In this document: positions 8,510-15,740 of the stretch, piece by piece
Numbering within the stretch: the stretch's first letter is position 1
Layout: every line of letters begins with the position of its first letter
The notes under the pieces: model-generated
The model's database searches: none
What the model was told of the DNA's origin: nothing
Seen by the model: the letters and a program-made list of their open reading frames with translations, nothing else
Position numbers and translations under genes: made by a program
Source of the DNA: Magnetospirillum sp902729445
GTDB lineage: Bacteria; Pseudomonadota; Alphaproteobacteria; Rhodospirillales; Magnetospirillaceae
Length of the DNA stretch: 64,000 bases
NCBI RefSeq assembly: GCF_902729445.1
Contig: NZ_CACVCE010000005.1
Span: 45,558 to 109,557 of the forward strand
Direction: 5' to 3'

Positions 8510-9216
8510 ACTTGGAAACAGGCGCAACCCGCGTGCCGATCTGGATTCTTGTGGCCAGCGGGGTGATTATTGTAATAGCAGTACTAGGGTACTGGTATTA
8601 CAAGGCTGATCCGGCAGAAGCAAAGCTGGTCGGGTTCCTGGGGGGTGTTGTCACTGGGCTGGTGGTCTATCTCGCGACTTTCCTCTCGGTATTGGGGCCG
8701 CTACGCGAACTCGACCGATTTCATCGAATGGGGATCAGGGGGTTGCTCGCCAACCGACATGACAAACTCTATTATCGGAGCCTAGTGAAGAAAAGCCGAC
8801 AACGGGTCGATGTCATGGGGGCCTCGTGTAATCGTTTTGTGCGCGATTTCCTGGACCCCGATGCTGACGATAAAGTTCTGGTCGATGCGCTCAGCAAGCA
8901 TAATCAGCTTCGCGTCCGGCTGATGATCCCCGATGACGAGCATATGACCGATGAGGCACGCGATATCGTCAAGCACATGCTACCGGGTATTAATAAATTG
9001 CGCATGAGCTTCGGTGATCGTGTCGAGGTGCGGCGGTTCAATGATCGCGCACGGCACAGCTTCGTGCTAGTCGATGGCGACCTCATAGCGGGACCGGTGT
9101 TCGACGGCGACCGCAGTCGCCATGCGCCTGCCGTGCATGTCGCGCTTGAGACGCTGTTCGGACAGAAGTACAGCGCCTACTTCGACGAGTTGTGGCGTGC
9201 TTCGCCCACTGCGTAG
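8506..9216 (+). CDS. Two-TM membrane protein with PLD-like domain
   Basis: A 236-residue protein. Two hydrophobic segments (about 12-32 and 42-64) make a short membrane anchor. The remaining 170 residues look like one phospholipase-D-type domain: VDVMGASCNRFVRDF, then a strand VRLMIPD, and later RARHSFVLVDGDLIAGP, which lines up with the HxK-containing strand of PLD enzymes. The HxK(x)4D residues are not preserved as such (RHS where HxK is expected), so it may be a non-catalytic or divergent member, or a nuclease with another active site. The start overlaps the methyltransferase stop. In this operon it is the natural candidate for a membrane effector, which is inference. Confidence 0.65.
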   Translation: MNLETGATRVPIWILVASGVIIVIAVLGYWYYKADPAEAKLVGFLGGVVTGLVVYLATFLSVLGPLRELDRFHRMGIRGLLANRHDKLYYRSLVKKSRQRVDVMGASCNRFVRDFLDPDADDKVLVDALSKHNQLRVRLMIPDDEHMTDEARDIVKHMLPGINKLRMSFGDRVEVRRFNDRARHSFVLVDGDLIAGPVFDGDRSRHAPAVHVALETLFGQKYSAYFDELWRASPTA

Positions 9217-9217
9217 C

Positions 9218-10192
9218 GTGATTATCCGAGTTCGCCCGCGTGTTCATATCGGCCTTCTGTCGATGCACGCAGGCGCACCGCGGATGAACGGAGGGATCGG
9301 CTTTTCCGTCGAGGCGCCGCTGGCACGGCTTGATATAAGCGCGGCAGATCGGACTGCTATCTGCGATAGCCGCCCAGTCCCAATGGGCGCGGATGAACAG
9401 GCGCAACTCATCAAGGGGATCTCGCATTTCGCCGACATGCATAAAATCGTGCAAGGGGTCCATATCGAGATCACTGGAGCGATGCGTACACATGTGGGGA
9501 TGGGGTCGGCGACTGCGCTGCGCCTCGGATCGATTGAAGGATTAGCGAAACTAAATGGCCTGCAGCTTCCCCGCGATGCGCTGATTAAGGCCTCAGGGCG
9601 CGGCGGCACATCTGGAATCGGGATCAATAGCTATTTCGAGGGCGGGATGATCTGCGACCTCGGCCGCGCTGCCGATGGTGCACGTCACGCGCCTTCGTCG
9701 ATCGTGCTCTCTGCGCATTCGCCACTCGCTTTACCTATGATTGAAATGCCGCCCTGGCCGATACTATTGTGCATCCCGCGAGCGATTGTGCCAAAGAGCC
9801 AAATCGAGGAGATCGCGTTTTTCTCTCGTACCGCGCCGCTGCCAGCGCCAGCAAGCTTCAAAGCCTGTTATATCGCACTGTTCGGCATTTATGCAGCAGT
9901 TCGCGAGCGCAACTATACAGCATTCTGCGATGGAATAGACGCGATGCAGGATACCGACTGGAAGCGTGCCGAACGTGCAGAATATGGTGACACGCTTGCC
10001 GGGGTCTCGACCGTGTTGCGAGCGAACGGCGCGGATTGTGTCGGTATGTCGAGCTTGGGCCCAATGCTGTTCTGCTTTGCACCCGCACAGCGGATGGCAG
10101 CCTTAGTCGCGGCCGCGCATGTGCTGGATTGCGACAGCTATTTGACTGTGCCTGCCAATCAAGGACGGGAAGTCATTTACAATGATGCGTGA
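9218..10192 (+). CDS. Beta-RFAP synthase homologue (GHMP-fold)
   Basis: A 324-residue protein of the beta-ribofuranosylaminobenzene 5'-phosphate synthase family. That enzyme joins a phosphoribosyl group from PRPP to an aromatic acid with loss of CO2 in methanopterin synthesis. Family landmarks are clear: N-terminal RVRPRVHIGLL, the GHMP glycine motif HVGMGSATALRLGS (about 92-105), and GRGGTSGIGINSYFEGG (about 127-143). The GTG at 9218, two bases after the previous stop, places the family N-terminus correctly; an in-frame ATG at 9122 would bury it inside the upstream gene. No other methanopterin genes are near, so the product here is probably a different C- or N-riboside. The real substrate is unknown. 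Confidence 0.82.
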   Translation: MIIRVRPRVHIGLLSMHAGAPRMNGGIGFSVEAPLARLDISAADRTAICDSRPVPMGADEQAQLIKGISHFADMHKIVQGVHIEITGAMRTHVGMGSATALRLGSIEGLAKLNGLQLPRDALIKASGRGGTSGIGINSYFEGGMICDLGRAADGARHAPSSIVLSAHSPLALPMIEMPPWPILLCIPRAIVPKSQIEEIAFFSRTAPLPAPASFKACYIALFGIYAAVRERNYTAFCDGIDAMQDTDWKRAERAEYGDTLAGVSTVLRANGADCVGMSSLGPMLFCFAPAQRMAALVAAAHVLDCDSYLTVPANQGREVIYNDA

Positions 10193-11789
10193 ACTGACCT
10201 TTTTCACGAGCAACCAAACCAAGCTCGCGCACGCTCGGTACCTTGCCGAAGGTCGACGGATTCGCATCAAAGGGTTCCGACAGCGTACCTATCATGCCGG
10301 TTATAACGAGCCGCGCCTACATTCTCGGGCTGAAATCCTCAAGCAAAGTTATCTGAGCGCGCTCGAGCAAATCGGCAAGGCGCGACTGCCCGCCGCCAGC
10401 CACGCGTTTATTCTAGAAGATACTTCTGTGCGCATTGATGCATTGAGCGATGCAACGCACGAGGTGCCGGGTGTCGATATTAAATACTGGATGGAGGACC
10501 GCACTTTCGAGAGCGTTGATGCCCTACTCAAAGCTGCAGGCAATGATCGCGGTGCCAGTGTGCGCTCAGACATTTTACTGCACATTCCGGGGAATTTCGC
10601 GAAGACCTGGGGAATTGACGAAGAATATCTGGTGTTTACCAGCGAGCAGCGTGGCAGCATCATCGACAGGGAGCATGTATTTGACTCTAACCCGGTCTAT
10701 CCTTGGCTAGACAATCGTTCGTTCAACAAATGGTTCGTACCGGAAGGCTGCGACGCTCCGCTCGGCGCGCTGCCGATTGCGCGTGCCGATCAAGTTGATT
10801 TCCGGCGCGGGGCGTTTGAGCAGTTATTCGATTTTCTCGAGACGCGCCGTTATTTTCCAACGCCCACAATCCAGCTTGCGCTTCATTTTGAGCGCAAACC
10901 AAATATCCTGCTATGTGGTTATACATGCTCTGGTAAGACCACGGCCAGTCAACACCTAGCTCGACGCTTTGGCTATCTGCATGTCGAGGCAAGTGACTTC
11001 ATGCATCTGAGTTATTACTACCGGCATGGATTTCGCGGCCCGACCCCTATTGGCGACTTCGCTGAACGTGCGCTCGCCGAGAAGCCGACGATAGCGGCGG
11101 AAAAGGCGGTCGAATATATGCTCGCTAATTTGGCCGAACCATTGGTGATCTCGGGCTTCCGCGCGCCGGCAGAAGTTACCTTCCTAGACGCGACAATGCG
11201 CGCACATGGTAAGGAGTTCACTCACTATTTTGTCGAGGCGGATGAAGCAAGCCGGTTCGCGCGGCTCCGTGCCAGGGCTCGACCTGGCGACGATCTCGAT
11301 GCACAGGAGTTCCACGACCGCGATTTGCAGCAACAGCGGATGGGACTCGATGCGATCCAGCAGCTCGAAACAATGCAGCCACTGAGCAATCACGGCGATC
11401 TCGCTACATATCTGGCGAAAATCGATTTGCTGGTAGGCGATGCAGGCGAGGGGGAGATCGATATCGCGGCGCGTCTCACCGGCCTTCCCACCATTGGCGA
11501 AATTGGGCTACAGGATGCGATCCTAATCGCACTACTGCGTGTGTGGGAAGAAGATGAAACACGGCGATTCTACACCACGACTGAGATTGCGGCGCTGATT
11601 TCTGGGGCATTTCCTGCAATCCATCCCAAGCACAAGGACAATGTAAGTAGATATTTCAATCAGGACTTCTATGCTTATTACGAGATTTCCGAAGGCACCG
11701 GCGCTGCGGCGCGCAAATATCGCCTCTCGAACACCGGCTACGGCATGTCGATTCGCGTTTTGCGCGACCTCGCGAGCAGTAGGCGCTAA
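10182..11789 (+). CDS. HAM1-like NTPase / P-loop kinase / winged-helix fusion
   Basis: A 535-residue three-part protein. Residues about 5-222 resemble HAM1/RdgB nucleoside-triphosphate pyrophosphatases: TSNQTK (9-14), the acidic LEDTS (78-82), VPGVDIKYW, NPVYPW, WFVPEG, and DFRRGAF (206-212) where RdgB has SHRxxA. Residues about 240-420 form a nucleotide kinase with Walker A GYTCSGKTT (246-254) and an Arg-rich lid RLRARAR (361-367). Residues about 440-530 form a winged-helix-like domain. The start overlaps the beta-RFAP homologue by 11 bases (a second ATG is one codon on). Hydrolysing and phosphorylating modules in one chain suggest processing of an unusual nucleotide; the substrate is unknown. 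It is the last gene of the operon. Confidence 0.8.
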   Translation: MMRELTFFTSNQTKLAHARYLAEGRRIRIKGFRQRTYHAGYNEPRLHSRAEILKQSYLSALEQIGKARLPAASHAFILEDTSVRIDALSDATHEVPGVDIKYWMEDRTFESVDALLKAAGNDRGASVRSDILLHIPGNFAKTWGIDEEYLVFTSEQRGSIIDREHVFDSNPVYPWLDNRSFNKWFVPEGCDAPLGALPIARADQVDFRRGAFEQLFDFLETRRYFPTPTIQLALHFERKPNILLCGYTCSGKTTASQHLARRFGYLHVEASDFMHLSYYYRHGFRGPTPIGDFAERALAEKPTIAAEKAVEYMLANLAEPLVISGFRAPAEVTFLDATMRAHGKEFTHYFVEADEASRFARLRARARPGDDLDAQEFHDRDLQQQRMGLDAIQQLETMQPLSNHGDLATYLAKIDLLVGDAGEGEIDIAARLTGLPTIGEIGLQDAILIALLRVWEEDETRRFYTTTEIAALISGAFPAIHPKHKDNVSRYFNQDFYAYYEISEGTGAAARKYRLSNTGYGMSIRVLRDLASSRR

Positions 11790-11901
11790 CGCGGCAGCGA
11801 AGTGCTTTCGTCGAGTGAGCTAACGAGCGGTTTTTAGGGCAAACTTTGATAAGCTAAACGGCGGCCACGGGCGCAAACAGACATCTGTGCCGCTTAAGCG
11901 G

Positions 11902-12201
11902 TTACATCGGTTGATGTTCCGCCAAGGCGTGCAACCTCAGCCCCAGAGCCCGCACCACTTTCAAGATCGTGCTGAATTCCGGGTTGCCCTCGGGCGACAG
12001 CGCCTTGTACAGGCTCTCGCGGCCCAGGCCGGTTTGGCGGACGATATCGGTCATGCCTCGGGTGCGGGCGATATCGCCCAGAACGGCGGCGACCAAGCCG
12101 GCATCGCCTTCCTCAAGAGCGGCATTCAGGTATTCGACAATGCGCCCATCGCTGTCCAGGCTTTCGGTGATGTCCCAGGGATGGGTTGCGGTGGTGCCCA
12201 T
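11902..12201 (-). CDS. HigA-type addiction-module antidote protein, no partner toxin
   Basis: A 99-residue DNA-binding antitoxin of the putative addiction-module antidote family. It has the landmarks AALEEGDAGLVAAVLGDIAR, the HTH MTDIVRQTGLGRESLYKAL and NPEFSTILKVVRALGL. These proteins normally pair with a RelE/ParE-type toxin encoded next door; none is present here. The start at 12201 gives the usual N-terminus, and a GTG at 12210 directly after the upstream stop is the alternative. It follows another antitoxin-like gene on the same strand. Confidence 0.8.
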   Translation of the reverse strand: MGTTATHPWDITESLDSDGRIVEYLNAALEEGDAGLVAAVLGDIARTRGMTDIVRQTGLGRESLYKALSPEGNPEFSTILKVVRALGLRLHALAEHQPM

Positions 12202-12210
12202 GCGAATCAC

Positions 12211-12510
12211 TCAGGCCGCGCTCAGCGCCGCTTCGACGGCTTGGGAGTTGTTCGCGATCACCGTGAGGTCGGCCCGCGCCGCTCGATCCGGGCGGCGGCG
12301 CTTTTGCTCCCAGTCTTGGACGGCGCGCACGTCCAAGCCGAAGCGGCGGCAGAAGGCGGGCCGCGTCAGGCCCAGGCCCTTGCGGATGGCCTCTACGTCC
12401 ACGTCGTTTGGGACCATCACCACATGCTCGGTGGTGGTGCCGGGTTGGCCCTCGGCATGGGCCAGAGCTTCGCGCATCGACGCCTTCAGTTCGTCGGCAA
12501 ACTTACCCAT
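12211..12510 (-). CDS. XRE-type HTH regulator, NadS/HigA-like
   Basis: A 99-residue helix-turn-helix protein of the antitoxin kind. The pattern IRKGLGLTRPAFCRRFGLDV followed by VQDWEQKRRRPD is typical of NadS/HigA2-like antitoxins that regulate a RelE-family toxin gene. The ATG at 12510 is preceded by GGAG at good spacing. The usual toxin partner is missing: the next upstream gene is another antitoxin. It may be an orphan or an accessory repressor. Confidence 0.8.
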   Translation of the reverse strand: MGKFADELKASMREALAHAEGQPGTTTEHVVMVPNDVDVEAIRKGLGLTRPAFCRRFGLDVRAVQDWEQKRRRPDRAARADLTVIANNSQAVEAALSAA

Positions 12511-12569
12511 GGGCAATCTCCGGGAGTTCGGCCATTTGATGGTGCCCACTTTTTCAGTCCTTACGGCGG

Positions 12570-12890
12570 TCAGGAGTGGAGGTCGCCGATCCCCGTCAAG
12601 CGAATCGTCCCCTTTCCCGGAAGATTGACCCGAAGCTCCAGGGTTCCTCCGGCCGCCTCGATGAACCGACGCAGCGTCGAGAGGTAGAGGTCCGCCTGCC
12701 GTTCGATCTTGTGAACCGAGGGCTGCTTGATGCCAAGCCCGTCGGCAATCTGCTCCTGGCTGCGTTCGGCCAGAAGGCGGAGTGCCCGCAGGCCCTCCAC
12801 CTCGTTCAGCAGTTCCTCCGCCCGAGCCTCGACGGCCTTGCGGCGTTCCGCCGGCAGACCGGCCATCACTTCGTCAAGGGTCCGTCCCAT
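12570..12890 (-). CDS. higA: HigA-like XRE antitoxin
   Basis: A 106-residue XRE-family antitoxin. The HTH lies at EQIADGLGIKQPSVHKIERQ, followed by a C-terminal part (YLSTLRRFIEAAGGTLEL) common in HigA partners of Gp49-like toxins. The start follows a GGGAG ribosome site, and only one base separates it from the toxin stop, so the pair is co-translated in toxin-first HigBA order. It should neutralise the toxin and repress their shared promoter at the palindromes upstream. Confidence 0.88.
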   Translation of the reverse strand: MGRTLDEVMAGLPAERRKAVEARAEELLNEVEGLRALRLLAERSQEQIADGLGIKQPSVHKIERQADLYLSTLRRFIEAAGGTLELRVNLPGKGTIRLTGIGDLHS

Positions 12891-12891
12891 C

Positions 12892-13254
12892 TTACGTCTC
12901 CCTCTTGCGCAAGGTCGCAAGGTGTTGGTCAAACCGTTCGTCGGCCCGTTCGATCAATGAGCGATAGAAGCGCTTTTCCGATACACCGCTCTTGTCCCCG
13001 GCCACCATCAGCACCGCCGCGCGGGTCGGGTCGAAAGCAAAGGCAACGCGCCACACACCATCGGCCGCGTCGAACCGCATTTCCTTCATGTTGGCGTGTT
13101 TCGACCCCGTCAGGGTATCGACATGGGGCCGCCCGAGGGTCGGCCCGATCTGCGCCAGCACCTTGGCATGAGCCAAGAGCTCGTCCTGCACCTCAATCGG
13201 CAGGGCCGTGAATTCGGGCTCAAACTCATCGTGGAAGCGAACAGTCCATGCCAT
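12892..13254 (-). CDS. higB: HigB-like toxin (phage-derived Gp49-like/DUF891)
   Basis: A 120-residue toxin of the RelE/HigB superfamily, expected to be a ribosome-dependent mRNA nuclease. Recognisable blocks are MAWTVRFHDEFEPEF, HVDTLTGSKHANMKEMRF, and WRVAFAFDPTRAAVLMVAGDK near the C-terminus. The ATG lies only five bases after a strong -10 element, so the mRNA may be leaderless or nearly so. It heads the toxin-antitoxin operon. Confidence 0.88.
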   Translation of the reverse strand: MAWTVRFHDEFEPEFTALPIEVQDELLAHAKVLAQIGPTLGRPHVDTLTGSKHANMKEMRFDAADGVWRVAFAFDPTRAAVLMVAGDKSGVSEKRFYRSLIERADERFDQHLATLRKRET

Positions 13255-13259
13255 AGAGA

Positions 13260-13304
13260 AATATAGCCATAAGGCTATGTTTCTGTCAATAGCCTGCGGG
13301 CTAT
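13260..13304 (-). promoter_or_regulatory. higBA promoter with two palindromic operators
   Basis: Read on the minus strand: -35 TTGACA (13284-13289), 18-base spacer, -10 TATATT (13260-13265). Two 16-bp inverted repeats with identical half-sites, ATAGCC-N4-GGCTAT, lie at 13263-13278 (over the -10) and 13289-13304 (just upstream of the -35), 26 bp centre to centre. This is the layout expected for autorepression by HigA. Confidence 0.82.
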
Positions 13305-13873
13305 GTGTGCGCTTCTTGTCGTGCGGCGCCCTTGTATGTTGATGGCATCCCGTTCTTGATGATCGGGAAGGGCAGGAGAAGGTGAGCCGTCACACCCGGC
13401 ATCTTCCGAAGTTCCGGCCGTCGATCTTCCTGATATGCCGTACCTTCCCTAGGCCAGAGGCGAAATCCAAAGCGCTTTCGCTTATGCCGCTTTCACCATG
13501 GACCAGGCATCTTTGGTGCCCAATTTGGCGAGGGTGTTCCCCCTCGCGCTCCCCCATCTCGCCGATGGGCAGGGGTGAGGGCGTTGCTCTCACCCCCAGG
13601 GCCAGGCTGAGTGGGGTGCGCCGTCAAGACGCTTCCACCCCGCTTCCGCGCCGGCCCGGCCGGCTTGTGCAGCCGGGTCCCTGCGAAGCGTCTGGACGAA
13701 TGGTAGAAGGTAAATTTGTTTATAATGACTAGACTGCATAGAAATGTGGAAATAATGAATTCATGAAAGAATGCATTCATTAGAGGTCTGAAATATTAAT
13801 TGTTGACACTCACTGCTGTTCCGTGGCGATCTTGTATTGTCTTTGGTCCTCATGTGATCTGTGGTGGGTGGCG
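13305..13873. other. Gene-free stretch with AT-rich palindromes
   Basis: About 570 bases with no convincing gene; a 116-codon frame here is Pro/Arg-rich with no recognisable features. The right part (about 13690-13800) is strikingly AT-rich and holds two 10-bp palindromes, ATGAATTCAT at 13755-13764 and GAATGCATTC at 13769-13778. They lie just before the AlpA-like gene, so a regulator site or replication/excision site is possible. Confidence 0.45.
13527..13599 (+). repeat. Dispersed GC-rich repeat, copy 1
   Basis: Begins GGCGAGGGTGTTCCCCCTCG and continues about 70 bases. A related copy lies in inverted orientation at 14563-14631. Each begins with a short self-complementary arm (GCGAGGG / CCCTCGC). 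It looks like a small palindromic interspersed repeat. Confidence 0.4.
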
Positions 13874-14128
13874 ATGTCGTCCAGTTCTATGCCTGTCTAC
13901 CTCTCGCTCGATGAATTGGCTGCGATGCTCAAACGGTCGCCAACCACAATCCTCAACGACCGAGTTCGGAATCCCAGGGCGGTTCCGCCGGCCATAAGAC
14001 CTCCGGGAACCAAGACCCTTATCTGGGAGCAATCGGCCGTGGTGGCCTGGTTGGCGCAGTTCACTGAGGCGCAAGCGCCCGAACCTGCCCAACCCCGCCG
14101 CCGGGGCCGCCCGCGCAAGCAGGGCTGA
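13874..14128 (+). CDS. AlpA/excisionase-like DNA-binding protein
   Basis: An 84-residue protein (start 13874; 13889 also possible). YLSLDELAAMLKRSPTTILN is a MerR/AlpA-type winged helix-turn-helix, and the C-terminus ends in RRRGRPRK, an AT-hook-like tail. Small proteins of this kind act as excisionases or regulators in integrative elements. Position between the toxin-antitoxin module and rep supports an element function. Confidence 0.65.
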   Translation: MSSSSMPVYLSLDELAAMLKRSPTTILNDRVRNPRAVPPAIRPPGTKTLIWEQSAVVAWLAQFTEAQAPEPAQPRRRGRPRKQG

Positions 14129-14657
14129 TCGAGATGCTTCGCAGAAATCGCGGCCCGCCTTCTGTGCCTGTGGCCGCGATCCCGTGTTCCGCCAACGAGG
14201 GGACACGGAAAAGGGCCGGTGGTTGCAGCCGCCGGCCCCTCCTGAAATCGCAACAGGCCACCATCCGGTAAAGCTGACGGCCTGGAGACGACTCGAGTAA
14301 TCCGACTCTAGGCAACCGAACGACGCAGGGCAAGGGAAAGCCCCCTTGGCGTGCGGGCGTTCCCCCTTTGCCGGATGGCGGCCCTCTGACCCGAGGTGCG
14401 CCATGATGCTCCAATCCCCTTTGTCCGTCTGTCCCACTCCGTCCGTCGTCAAGGGACCGGAACGCCTCTTCCCCCCAGCCGCCAACGAGCGGCTGGCTCG
14501 GGGAAGAGAGTGTTTCGAAGCCCTTGACGTCCCCCCGATCCATCACGCTTCCGGTCAGGGTGTGGGTGAACTTGTTTCGCCCGCACCCTTGCCACGCGGC
14601 GAGCGGGAGAGCGCGAGGGGAACACCTCGCCTTGGCGCTAGCGGCGCCCTAGGAACT
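14129..14657. other. Region upstream of rep, possible replication origin
   Basis: About 530 bases before the preferred rep start. It holds a strong hairpin, GGGCCGG at 14213-14219 with CCGGCCC at 14232-14238, several GC-rich inverted repeats, and repeat copy 2. Rolling-circle elements often keep their nick site upstream of rep, but I cannot identify a nick sequence. The rep frame is open back to 14346, so a longer Rep is not excluded. Confidence 0.35.
14563..14631 (-). repeat. Dispersed GC-rich repeat, copy 2
   Basis: Inverted relative of the repeat at 13527-13599. Read on the minus strand it begins GGCGAGGTGTTCCCCTCGCG and matches the first about 25 bases of copy 1 closely, then diverges. 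It lies within the leader of rep. Confidence 0.4.
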
Positions 14658-15740
14658 ATGGCGGGATCGGTTGAAGGCTGCGCCGAGATGCGCCGGTCTT
14701 CCCGCCGTCTGGTGTCCGCCGTCCAGGACGTGGCGGCCCGGCTGTTGCCGGCCGAGCGTGTCGCCGGCTGTGGGCGCCGCCCCAATGGCTCCGCCGTGGC
14801 GATCCATGTGCAGGACGGGCGGGGCGTGGTGGTGGGCCTGCAAACCTGCGGTTCGGTTTGGCTGTGCCCGTGCTGCGGCCGGGTGGTCAGTGGTCAGCGT
14901 CGGGCTGAACTGAACCGCCTGTTGGCTTGGGCAAGGCGGCAGGGCTTGCAGGTGGTGATGATGACCCGCACGGTGCGGCACCATCGGGCGATGGCTCTGG
15001 ATTGGTTGTTATGGGCACTGCGGGCGGCGACTAAGCGGTTCTATCAGTCGAGCGACTGGCGGGCGATCAAAGGCCGGATCGCCGGCCACGTCACCGCCAC
15101 CGAGTGCCCGTGCGGCCCCAACGGCTTCCATCCGCACACCCACACCATTTTGCTGGTCAGGGCCGAGAGCGAGGCTGAGGCTGTCGCCTTGCTGGGTGGT
15201 TTGCGCACGGCATGGGAGCGGGCGCTTGCCAAAGAGGGCCTGGACTGTAACGACCACGGCTTTGATGTGCGCGGCCATGCCGGGACTGGGGACTACATCG
15301 CCAAATGGGGCGTTGCAGAAGAACTGACGTTCAGCCAAGCCAAGGATGACAGCAACCCGCGTCAGGGCCGCACCCCTTGGCAGCTTCTCGCCATCGTCGC
15401 CGGGCTCCGCCGCGATTCGCTGTTGTCACCCCAGGTGGCCCGGCTGCGCTGGTTGGAGTTTGCCCGCGCCATCAAGGGGCGCCGGCAATTGGTATGGTCG
15501 AGGGGACTGAAGGACCGCGCCGGCATCACCGAGCGCTCCGACGAGGACATTGCAACCGATCCGCCCGAGCTTAGTCCTGACACCGAGATCGGCCGCCTGT
15601 CGGCGCCGGAATGGCGGACCATTGTTCGACGCGGATTGCGGGTTGTCCTGTTGGAACGGGTAGAGGCCGAGGGCCGCGCCGGGTTCGAGGCGGTGCGCCG
15701 CTTGGCCCTTGCGCCGCCCCAGCGGAGGGCTGCGGCATGA
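14658..15740 (+). CDS. HUH-type replication initiator (Rep)
   Basis: About 360 residues from the ATG at 14658 (14688 or an earlier start possible). An N-terminal CPCC cluster, a strand MMTRTVRHH, the metal-binding HUH motif within HPHTHTILLV, and a downstream Tyr in GDYIAKWG give the order of rolling-circle Rep proteins that nick DNA through a tyrosine. It probably initiates replication of the excised element or takes part in its transfer. It is followed by an overlapping small gene (ATGA). Confidence 0.8.
   Translation: MAGSVEGCAEMRRSSRRLVSAVQDVAARLLPAERVAGCGRRPNGSAVAIHVQDGRGVVVGLQTCGSVWLCPCCGRVVSGQRRAELNRLLAWARRQGLQVVMMTRTVRHHRAMALDWLLWALRAATKRFYQSSDWRAIKGRIAGHVTATECPCGPNGFHPHTHTILLVRAESEAEAVALLGGLRTAWERALAKEGLDCNDHGFDVRGHAGTGDYIAKWGVAEELTFSQAKDDSNPRQGRTPWQLLAIVAGLRRDSLLSPQVARLRWLEFARAIKGRRQLVWSRGLKDRAGITERSDEDIATDPPELSPDTEIGRLSAPEWRTIVRRGLRVVLLERVEAEGRAGFEAVRRLALAPPQRRAAA

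Noticed and set aside
7373..9216. Classical restriction-modification pair (methylase plus nuclease)
   Set aside because: The second protein is membrane-anchored with a degenerate PLD motif and no recognisable endonuclease, and two metabolic-type enzymes follow, so a plain R-M label is not supported.
13382..13732. 116-codon frame in the element
   Set aside because: Pro/Arg-rich, no ribosome site, runs through a dispersed repeat; no recognisable protein features.
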